Below, in pieces: positions 52,478 to 59,289 of a stretch of 59,289 nucleotides of DNA. The position numbers and the translations under genes are program-made. The DNA comes from Kiritimatiellota bacterium (GTDB lineage Bacteria; Verrucomicrobiota; Kiritimatiellia; JAAZAB01): assembly GCA_026398415.1 (NCBI GenBank), contig JAPLSY010000025.1, forward strand, positions 1 through 59,289. Direction: 5' to 3'. The notes under the pieces were generated by a model. That model was not told the DNA's origin. It worked only from the letters and a program-made list of their open reading frames with translations, and did no database searches. Position 1 is the first letter of the stretch; each line of letters opens with the position of its first letter.

Positions 52478-52599
52478 GACTCCTTGTTTTGATGCGTCTT
52501 TCTGATGGTTGTTGAAAATTACCTGCCGCTGAGGCACACTCTTGACCAGCGCACGAATAGGGTATTCATATCGAAATCAACGCCAGGGTCAATCAGGAA

Positions 52600-55206
52600 A
52601 TGCATTCGACACAACGCCCGGTGGACACACGGCCCCTCGAATTGCTGGCGCCCGCCGGCGGACTGGAAGCGGGCTATGCAGCCATCCATTACGGCGCCGA
52701 TGCCGTTTATCTTGGTCTGCCCCGGTTTTCCGCCCGGGCCGAGGCCGCAAATTTTTCGTTGGAAGATGTGGCCGCCATCACGGGTTATGCCCATTCGCGT
52801 ACAGTTCGGCGGCGGGTTTATGTAACGGTCAACACCCTCATTCAGGAGCGCGAACTGGATGAGCTGGTGGAAGCCCTGGCCGCGGTTGCCGCTCTTGGCG
52901 TGGATGCGGTCATTGTGCAAGATTTTGGGGTATATCGCATCCTACGTCGGCATTTCCCTCAATTGCGCTTGCATGCCAGCACCCAGATGGCCATCCATAA
53001 CCGGCCGGGCGTGGAGTTGGCCCGCGAACTGGGCTTTGCCCGCGTCACTTTGGCCCGCGAGCTGACCCTGGAGGAATTGGCCGACATCGCGGCTTTGCCG
53101 GGCATTGAAACCGAAGTTTTCATTCACGGTGCGTTGTGTTACAGTTACAGCGGCCTATGCCTGTATTCCTCGCATCTGCTGGGCCGTAGCGGTAACCGCG
53201 GTCGCTGTGCCTATCTCTGCCGCGACCAGTATCGCCAGGGAGCTGATTGCCAATTTGTCTTTTCCATGAGAGACCTGGCCTTGCCGGAGTTTGTGCCGCA
53301 ACTCCGCCGCGCCGGCGTGACGGCCTTGAAAATCGAGGGCCGTATGAAAAGTCCGCTGTATGTCGCCGCAGTGGTGAATTATTACCGCCAGTTGCTCGAC
53401 GGCAACCTTACGGCTGAAAAAGCCAAAGCGCTGGCCGCCGATATTCAAACCATTTTCAGCCGGCCCTGGACGAACCTGTTCCTGCCGAATCGCTGGAACC
53501 GGAACGTGATCGATCCGGAATATGTCGGTCACCGTGGTTATCCCATAGGGCGGCTCGAGGAGATTGTGCGCTTGGCCTCCGGGGAGGTGCGCCTGCGGTT
53601 TCATTCTTCCCAGCCGCTTGAAGTTCACGACGGTCTCCAGATGGACGTGCCCGGGTTGCCGCGGCCTTATGGGTTTGCCGTGGAACGCTTGCGCGTGCTG
53701 GATGGCGCCGCCGGCGCACCGGCCGTTGCCGGCGAACCGGTTGTTGCCGGCGCACCGGTCGTTGCCGGCGCGCAAAAGGGGTTGGTCTTCGAGGCCCCTG
53801 CCGGCGCGCTCGTTGAGGTTGCCTTGCCGGGCGATCATCCCGAGATTCCGGAAGGCGTCGTGGTCTATTGTGGCTCTTCGCAGGAAATCAAGCGGCGCTA
53901 TCGCTATGAAAAACCGAAGCCCGGCCTGTTCCGGATCCGTTGTCCGGTGAATTTTGAGGTCCATATCGCGCCTGACAGGATTCAGGCAATCGCTTCCGTG
54001 GTTGGTGTAGCGGCGCTTCCACGAAATGCCGACGCGATTACGGTGACGATTGAGATCCCGGGTCAATTTCATGCGGCGCGCGATGCCGATCAAATGCGCG
54101 TGGCGGTCGAGCAGGCGTTCGGCAAACTGGGCGCTACCCGGTTTGCGGTGGCCCAGATGACCGTGCACAATCCCGAGGCGTGCTTTGTTCCGGTTTCGCT
54201 CCTCAACCAGGTGCGGCGGCAGATAACCGACCAGTTGGAAGCGCGCTATCAGGAGACCTTGTCCGTCGGCCTAACCCAAGTCAAGACCGCGTTCGCGATC
54301 GCGCTCACAGCTCCCGCACCAACGGTAGTTGTGTCGCAAACCGTTGTCCGGTGGTGTCTGAAAACGGACCAGCCCGCCTGGCTGGCTGCCTTTGAGGATG
54401 CAGACTGGCAGGATGTGGATGAAGTCGTGTTGGAAGTGCCGCCCGATGCAACGAATGCGTTTGATGCGGCAATAAGCCATTTGGCCGAACGCATCGGTTT
54501 GGCGCGCCTGCGGCTGGCCTTGCCGGTGATCGTGCGCCGGTGGGAACTTGCTGTGCTTCAAAAAACTATCCGGCGCCTGATCGACGCCAACTGGCGCCGC
54601 TGGCAGGCGGCCAATCTGGGAGCTTGGAGTTTGCTTCGCGCCGTGGGCGCGGAAGGGCAGGGGGCCGAACTCGATATATCGGCCGACTGGCCGATGTACG
54701 TGTTAAATCATGTGGCGGCGGAGCAGGTGCTGGTGTTGGGCGCGACGCGCCTGACGCTTTCGCCGGAAGATGATGGCGCCAACCTGCAGCGCCTACTGGC
54801 TGCGTTGGGCAACAAGGCGGTGGTGGTTGTATATCAGGATACGCCGCTCATGATTTCAGAGGTCTGCGTGCTGCCTGCAGTCGGATGCGACCGGCGGGGA
54901 ACCTGCCGGCCCGGTGAGCCGGTATTCGGCGTGCCGGGATCCGGCCTACCGGTGCTGACTTCATCGTTCGGGGAACAGGTGCGCGTGATCAACCGGCATT
55001 GCCGCATGGTGGTTATCCATGAAAAACCATTTTGCCTGGCGCCGCATATTCCGGTGTTGGCGTCGGCCGGCGCGCAGATCCTGCGGGCTGATTTCATGTA
55101 TCGGGCGTACACGGGCGAACAAGTGCGCACCATCTGGCGCCGCTTGCGCGCGGGACAGGCGATCCCCGGCACGCATGCGGGTAATTTTGAGCGTGGCTTG
55201 AGGTGA
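52600..55206 (+). CDS. U32-family peptidase-like protein (RlhA-like)
   Basis: An 868-residue member of the peptidase U32 family: LELLAPAGGLEAGYAAIHYGADAVYLG near the N-terminus, HASTQMAIHN, and the signature EVFIHGALCYSYSGLCLYSS followed by GRSGNRGRCAYLCR (residues about 170-205). The C-terminal half (about 360-800) fits the DUF3656-type extension seen in RlhA, which hydroxylates 23S rRNA C2501. Cys residues in the signature may hold an iron-sulfur cluster. Function as an rRNA-modifying enzyme is thus plausible but not certain. A short 18-bp tandem repeat lies inside the gene. SD is weak. It is divergent from the isomerase gene. Confidence 0.88.
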   Translation: MHSTQRPVDTRPLELLAPAGGLEAGYAAIHYGADAVYLGLPRFSARAEAANFSLEDVAAITGYAHSRTVRRRVYVTVNTLIQERELDELVEALAAVAALGVDAVIVQDFGVYRILRRHFPQLRLHASTQMAIHNRPGVELARELGFARVTLARELTLEELADIAALPGIETEVFIHGALCYSYSGLCLYSSHLLGRSGNRGRCAYLCRDQYRQGADCQFVFSMRDLALPEFVPQLRRAGVTALKIEGRMKSPLYVAAVVNYYRQLLDGNLTAEKAKALAADIQTIFSRPWTNLFLPNRWNRNVIDPEYVGHRGYPIGRLEEIVRLASGEVRLRFHSSQPLEVHDGLQMDVPGLPRPYGFAVERLRVLDGAAGAPAVAGEPVVAGAPVVAGAQKGLVFEAPAGALVEVALPGDHPEIPEGVVVYCGSSQEIKRRYRYEKPKPGLFRIRCPVNFEVHIAPDRIQAIASVVGVAALPRNADAITVTIEIPGQFHAARDADQMRVAVEQAFGKLGATRFAVAQMTVHNPEACFVPVSLLNQVRRQITDQLEARYQETLSVGLTQVKTAFAIALTAPAPTVVVSQTVVRWCLKTDQPAWLAAFEDADWQDVDEVVLEVPPDATNAFDAAISHLAERIGLARLRLALPVIVRRWELAVLQKTIRRLIDANWRRWQAANLGAWSLLRAVGAEGQGAELDISADWPMYVLNHVAAEQVLVLGATRLTLSPEDDGANLQRLLAALGNKAVVVVYQDTPLMISEVCVLPAVGCDRRGTCRPGEPVFGVPGSGLPVLTSSFGEQVRVINRHCRMVVIHEKPFCLAPHIPVLASAGAQILRADFMYRAYTGEQVRTIWRRLRAGQAIPGTHAGNFERGLR
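53713..53766 (+). repeat. 18-bp tandem repeat, three copies, in the U32 gene
   Basis: Unit GGCGCACCGGNCGTTGCC repeated three times with small changes, encoding GAPAVA, GEPVVA, GAPVVA. It adds a small flexible linker in the middle of the protein. Copy number could vary between strains. Confidence 0.85.
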
Positions 55207-55245
55207 AGCCGACGTAACATTATTAATCACCTATAGGAGCACACA

Positions 55246-56565
55246 ATGGTAGACATGAACGATGGAATCATCACTGCCGAAAAACTCAAGGCGTGTATTC
55301 CCGTGCAACTACGCATTACCGATCCCGACTATATCGTCTTCGTGCCGCAGGTGAACACGGCAGAGGTGAGCGACACGGGCAATGAGCACTTTCTTGTGTT
55401 CGACGGTCCGGATGGCTCGCTTATGGCCGTCTGGACGCAGAGTTCTGTGGAGAACTATTCCGCTGAATTTCCGCCCGATCAGCACATCGTATTTGCGCAG
55501 AGCACCGATGAGGGCGTCACATGGTCGCGGCCGCGCATCATTGCCGGTCCGAAAAAACCGGGGGATGGGTACATGGCAAGCTGGGCATATCCGCTTGTCA
55601 GCACCTCCGGGCGTATTTATGTGCTCTACAGCCAGCATATCGGCAAGTACGACACGTACTTTCATCACGCCGGCTGGCTGCACGGCATCTATAGTGACGA
55701 CAACGGGCGGACGTGGTCAAAACCGCAGAACGTTCCCGTTGCGCGGAGCATCAACGATAATCCCGATGCATCCATGCCGCCGAATATACTTTGCTGGCAG
55801 AAACCGCTGCGTCTGGGAAAGGATGGAAAATATTTTGCCGGCATTACCCGCTGGACAAGCTTTGCGGTCAGACGGAGCCCGATCAAGGACTGGCGCTCGG
55901 ATGATGCCCGCGTGGAATTCATGCGCTTCGAAAACGTGGACAGCGATCCCGAGCCCAAGGATATCAAGATCAGCTGGTTCGCGGCAAACGAGCAGGCGCT
56001 TGCGGCGCCGTTTCCCGGCCATCCCGAAGTGAGTGCCTGTCAGGAGCCCACGGCCGTGAAGCTGCCGGACGGACGGCTGTTCTGTGTTGTACGCACTTCA
56101 TCCGGCAGTCCGTTCTGGTCGGTGAGCGCTGATATCGGTGAAACATGGACAATGCCGCGGCGGCTCTTGCTGCGCGACGGCGGCGAAGCGCTGCGGCATC
56201 CATTGTCACCCTGTCCGATGTATGATGTCGGCGGCAATACGGCGGGAAGTGGCAGCTATGTGCTTTTCATTCACAATCACGACGGACATTACAAGAATTT
56301 CGGACCGACCGATACCTCACAGCATCGCCGCCCGATCCATATCGTGCGCGGGCATTTTCAGGCGAATACGGACCAGCCCGTGTGGTTCGACGAGCCCGAG
56401 CTTTTTATGGACCACGACGGCGTGCCGCTCGGCAAGCCGGGGACGAGCGGACGGCTGGACCTCGCGCTGTATGCAAGTTTTACCGTGCGAAACGGCATAC
56501 CGGTACTGTGGTATCCCGACAGGAAATTCTTTCTGCTCGGCAGACGCATTCCGGTTTCACGCTGA
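55246..56565 (+). CDS. Sialidase-like BNR/Asp-box protein
   Basis: A 439-residue six-bladed propeller-type protein. Asp boxes are visible as STDEGVTWSRP, SDDNGRTWSKP and SADIGETWTMP, each a SxDxGxTW-type motif. Other sialidase-like landmarks are QEPTAVKLPDGRLFCVVRTSSG near residue 265 and HNHDGHYKN. No signal peptide is present, so it is likely cytoplasmic. It may act on sialic acid or, more often for such family members, on other glycans or as a binding protein. SD AGGAG precedes the ATG. It stands 40 bp after the U32 gene with no clear functional link. Confidence 0.85.
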   Translation: MVDMNDGIITAEKLKACIPVQLRITDPDYIVFVPQVNTAEVSDTGNEHFLVFDGPDGSLMAVWTQSSVENYSAEFPPDQHIVFAQSTDEGVTWSRPRIIAGPKKPGDGYMASWAYPLVSTSGRIYVLYSQHIGKYDTYFHHAGWLHGIYSDDNGRTWSKPQNVPVARSINDNPDASMPPNILCWQKPLRLGKDGKYFAGITRWTSFAVRRSPIKDWRSDDARVEFMRFENVDSDPEPKDIKISWFAANEQALAAPFPGHPEVSACQEPTAVKLPDGRLFCVVRTSSGSPFWSVSADIGETWTMPRRLLLRDGGEALRHPLSPCPMYDVGGNTAGSGSYVLFIHNHDGHYKNFGPTDTSQHRRPIHIVRGHFQANTDQPVWFDEPELFMDHDGVPLGKPGTSGRLDLALYASFTVRNGIPVLWYPDRKFFLLGRRIPVSR

Positions 56566-56871
56566 ATTGAAGGGCGAAAGGGAAAGCATTTGGGTCACCC
56601 TTGAAATAGAGATGTCCGGCTGGACAATACCAGAACGTCGTTGTTGCCGGTCGTTAAAGCTTAATTCGAAGGCTGACCCTGACGCTTCGACGGGCTCGTG
56701 GGATCGTCCAGGTAAAGCCTGCCTATTTTAACCTAAGAAAGTACTCTCACAAGAAGGAGAATATCGGCAATATGGAAGACCCCTTTCCGGCTTGGCTAAA
56801 GTTTTTGAAGAGGTTTGCCGGGTCACAAAGAAAAACGGCTTTTTCTGCATTAATGTTTTTGATGTTCAGCC
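56566..56871. other. Gap with a possible methyltransferase remnant
   Basis: No intact gene. Around 56772-56875 the sequence translates in two adjacent frames to parts of a methyltransferase-like motif: EDPFPAWLKFL in one frame, and AKVFEEVCRVTKKNGFFCIN in another. The fragment may be a decayed gene broken by a frameshift. AAGGAG lies at 56753. The right end overlaps the esterase gene stop region. Confidence 0.35.
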
Positions 56872-58476
56872 TCAGGGCTTACCGCCTGCGTAGATCTTTT
56901 CTGCCAGGTCGCATTGAGCCTTGAAAAGGACCGCATTGACCCTCACCTGGTCACCCAGTTCCAGGTTCTGGTCTTTGGGCCCGTAGTAGGGCCAAGCCGG
57001 CCGGCCTCCTCCGTTGGGATCTCCGCTCGAAGCGAATCCCGTCCAGTAGCCCATCATTACCATTGAGAGGTCAAGGTCTTCTTGCTTGTAGCCATCACTC
57101 ATGACGAAGTTCCCGAAGACGTACGGCATCTCACAGCTGTGGTAACAACCAAGAAGAGCTCCGTACTTTGTAGGCGGGACGCGTGTGAATTGGTACAAAT
57201 ACGCTTTTGATTTAGTTTTTGCTACAGACTTGCAGATAAACCTGGGGAAGGAGGCAAAATCCATTTGCGTAAGAAGGTTTGCGATGGCGATATACGCCTG
57301 CTCATCAGTATCGGCAGGGAACATCGTGAGCACCTCTGGAGCTAATTCCCCTATAGCACCCAGCACACGAGCCTTATACTCCGCGACCGTTTTACCCTTG
57401 CTTTGTGCGAGCGCGGCAAACGGGGCCCCTTCATTTTTATTGGAGCCGATGAGGACAGGCACATCGTGCTGCTTTCCCGCCTTAAAAAGCACCTCGGGTC
57501 TATCTGGAAGGAACCAGCCGTCCACTACAGCCTGGAACTGAATTCCATCCGGAATGACCATCTCCGTAGCGGTCCAGCCCCATGTCTGGATCAGCTCGTC
57601 GGGTTTCTTCGCTCGCATGGCCGCAACGGGATCCTTGGCCTTGTCGCAACCAAGCTCGGCGGCAAACTGCTCGCCCTTTTTCTCAGCTTCCTTGAGTGGA
57701 GTGAACGGGACTAACAAGCCAAAGTGCCATTGAGGCCCGCTTTCAGAGATTGCGCGCTGGAATAGCCCTTTGGACAGGGGGCTTACAAGGAGAATGTTTA
57801 CGGACTGCCCGCCCGCGGACTCCCCGAAAATGGTGACGCGGCCCGGGTCACCGCCGAATGCCTGAATGTTTCGTTGAACCCAATTGAGCGCTTCGACCTG
57901 GTCCAGCAACCCATAGTTGCCCGAGGTGCCTTTCGGTGACTCCTTCGACAGCAGGGGGTGCGCCATGAAACCGAACGGTCCCAGCCGGTAGTTGATGGTA
58001 ACAACGATCACGCCCTGCTTAGAGAGGTTGAGCCCGTTGTATGTGGGTTCCGATCCGGACCCCGTTACATATGCCCCGCCGTGGATCCAGACCATAACGG
58101 GCAGTTTGTCAGATGGTTCCTTAGCGGGCGTCCAGACGTTCAGGTAGAGGCAGTCCTCGGCCATCCGGCCCACCGATGCTTCAGTCTGCGGTTGGGGGCA
58201 GGAAGGGCCGTACTTGGTGCATCTGCGTATGCCGCTCCACGCCTTAGGCGCCTCAGGGAGCTTCCAACGCAGGTCTCCCATAGGAGGTTTTGCATAGGGG
58301 ATTCCAAGGTACGTCCATGTACCACCCTGCAAGAGACCGCTTATCAGCCCAGAATCGAGCTTGACGACCTCAAGGTTCTTCTGTTCCATTGCGACACATT
58401 GTGTGGATAAAATACCGGCAGACAATACCAGTATCATAATACCTAATATTCCGGACAACAGTGATTTAATTTTCAT
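56872..58476 (-). CDS. Exported carboxylesterase type B
   Basis: A 534-residue alpha/beta-hydrolase of the carboxylesterase/lipase family. It begins with a signal peptide (about 1-29). Next come the oxyanion loop HGGAYVTGSGSEPTYNG, the nucleophile elbow FGESAGGQS with the catalytic Ser (near residue 215), and an acidic residue in SNKNEGAPFAA. The catalytic His lies in GALLGCYHSCEMPYVFG near 440. It should hydrolyse ester bonds in the periplasm or outside the cell. SD AAGGAG precedes the ATG at 58476. A pair of Cys near CTKYGPSC is typical of the family's disulfide. Substrate is unknown. Confidence 0.93.
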   Translation of the reverse strand: MKIKSLLSGILGIMILVLSAGILSTQCVAMEQKNLEVVKLDSGLISGLLQGGTWTYLGIPYAKPPMGDLRWKLPEAPKAWSGIRRCTKYGPSCPQPQTEASVGRMAEDCLYLNVWTPAKEPSDKLPVMVWIHGGAYVTGSGSEPTYNGLNLSKQGVIVVTINYRLGPFGFMAHPLLSKESPKGTSGNYGLLDQVEALNWVQRNIQAFGGDPGRVTIFGESAGGQSVNILLVSPLSKGLFQRAISESGPQWHFGLLVPFTPLKEAEKKGEQFAAELGCDKAKDPVAAMRAKKPDELIQTWGWTATEMVIPDGIQFQAVVDGWFLPDRPEVLFKAGKQHDVPVLIGSNKNEGAPFAALAQSKGKTVAEYKARVLGAIGELAPEVLTMFPADTDEQAYIAIANLLTQMDFASFPRFICKSVAKTKSKAYLYQFTRVPPTKYGALLGCYHSCEMPYVFGNFVMSDGYKQEDLDLSMVMMGYWTGFASSGDPNGGGRPAWPYYGPKDQNLELGDQVRVNAVLFKAQCDLAEKIYAGGKP

Positions 58477-59057
58477 TTGAGTCTCCTTTAGACCAAGCCG
58501 CGGCCGGAAAGCCCCGTGCTTGCTGTCTGTAGCAGTCTGTTGTTCATCTAATAAATTCCTTTACTCCCGGGTACGTCATTCCCGTCCCTCCGTCAAGAGT
58601 CTATCGCCGATTGGTGATAGGAATTTTGATCTTCACGACTAAAATAATAACACGCCGAAGAGGCTTCTGTCAAAGAATTCCGGCTAAACCAGAGATAGAT
58701 TTTTCAGCTAATTCGTGCTATAATTCCACAGGTTTAAAAATCTAATCGACTATTCCTGAAAGGGTAAAAGATTTTGGGACCATAAGCCCCCCATTTATAG
58801 TCCACTGTATAGTCCACTGTCCCAGAACAAGTCAAAACAGCCCTGAATGACCAAAAATTACCGGAATCACCACGGCTTCGTTTCGCCGCAGTAAACTACG
58901 CCGGGTCGCGCGAGGAAAATATGGCTGTGCTCTGCGTCTCGTCCGACGACCTGTCCACCATAACCTCCTGGCGACGGTGGAAGCCTTGGCGAAGACGGAA
59001 GCCCCTTGGGCAAAGCAGAGTCAGCATTGGGAAAAAATGGTCGCCATCAGGCTTTTG
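58477..59057. other. Intergenic stretch with short repeats
   Basis: No gene is supported. It holds a 12-bp direct repeat (TATAGTCCACTG twice, 58797-58820) and a palindrome TCCACCATA...CGACGGTGGA at about 58953-58982 of the REP-like kind. A TATAAT at 58719-58724 lacks a good -35 partner. The 79-residue plus-strand frame at 58921-59160 overlaps the real gene on the other strand and is ignored. Confidence 0.5.
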
Positions 59058-59289
59058 TCACGGCGCGAACAGCGCGCTCAGATCGATTTCTTCCCAGTCG
59101 GAATACGTCGGCGCTTTGAACCAAAATTTTAAGGATTTGGGAACGGTCACGAACCGATAAATGTTCGATTCGGACGGGGTGTCGGACGGGGTTGGGCCGC
59201 CGTCAGGGAAGGTTGTATCGAAAATAGCCATCATACGACTGGCATCGATACTGCCTTTATATTGCTCGGCACGCGCAACGAGGTTACTG
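59058..59289 (-). CDS. C-terminus of a C45-like peptidase/acyltransferase (partial)
   Basis: An incomplete gene runs off the right edge; 76 codons and a TGA stop (59058-59060) are present. The peptide contains SNLVARAEQYKGSIDASR, then IFDTTFPDGG, NIYRFVTVPKS, and LKFWFKAPTYSDWEEIDL ahead of the stop. The last segment, a run of aromatic and acidic residues closing with a Leu-Ser-Ala-Leu-Phe end, matches what I know of the C-terminus of C45-family acyltransferase-like proteins (isopenicillin N acyltransferase fold). The catalytic N-terminal Cys would be outside the window, so the class is tentative. Confidence 0.65.
   Translation of the reverse strand, partial: SNLVARAEQYKGSIDASRMMAIFDTTFPDGGPTPSDTPSESNIYRFVTVPKSLKFWFKAPTYSDWEEIDLSALFAP

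Noticed and set aside
58921..59160. 79-residue plus-strand gene
   Set aside because: Overlaps the C-terminus of the minus-strand C45-like gene and has no features of its own.

Overview
The window looks like a chromosomal segment of a Gram-negative bacterium of the PVC superphylum, most likely a Kiritimatiellota, Lentisphaerota or Verrucomicrobiota relative from an anaerobic setting. This is an inference. It rests on a four-subunit ferredoxin-dependent 2-oxoacid oxidoreductase, a long primary sigma factor with a basic N-terminal tail, a heptose-type sugar pathway, an intracellular BNR-repeat sialidase-like protein, a Gfo/Idh plus TIM-barrel isomerase pair, and a small exported domain (139-645) of a kind I associate with Verrucomicrobia-like genomes. 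No 16S gene is present, so the phylum is not proven.

Layout. 1-3190 is the integrase-proximal end of an integrative element: two small unknown proteins, an ORF6N regulator and a tyrosine integrase next to a displaced 3' half of tRNA-Arg(TCT). 3326-7729 encodes a 1467-residue coiled-coil protein with an internal 1.1-kb duplication. 7825-10496 (minus) is the 2-oxoacid:ferredoxin oxidoreductase operon. It faces a Tat-exported DUF362 protein and a membrane polyferredoxin (10710-12969). tRNA-Thr(CGT) and rpoD follow (13024-14977), then a pentapeptide-repeat protein.

15795-29253 is a large sugar-biosynthesis locus. It holds a nucleotidyltransferase-kinase fusion, GmhA, SDR epimerases, a HAD protein, an APH-like kinase, a split transketolase, methyltransferases, a dehydrogenase, and two related RmlD-like reductases, one fused to a cupin. 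In principle it could make and decorate an NDP-heptose. 29454-39011 adds glycosyltransferases, a radical SAM enzyme in an AT-rich patch with an 11-G tract, GT-C-like membrane proteins, GtrA and a pair of membrane proteins with winged-helix-like tails. Together these suggest surface-glycan assembly.

39191-49689 is mostly housekeeping: a hybrid sensor kinase, tRNA-Glu(TTC) antisense to the kinase 3' end, L28, a metal permease, a transglutaminase-like protein, MTA phosphorylase, an FmdB-type zinc ribbon, RecN and a DegT aminotransferase. 49937-59289 has a nitroreductase, an oxidoreductase-isomerase pair, a U32 protein, the BNR protein, an exported carboxylesterase, and the C-terminus of an unlisted gene running off the right edge.

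The most unusual structure is non-coding. At least ten intergenic islands are built of degenerate 7-bp words. There are several unrelated word families (TAGACTG, GTCGTCT, TTATCAG, CAGAATC and GAACGAA types), but all share period 7. They sit inside operons, overlap stop codons and in one case encode part of a signal peptide. Heptameric repeats (STRR) are known from heterocystous cyanobacteria; a multi-family heptamer system in this kind of genome is the candidate undescribed system here.
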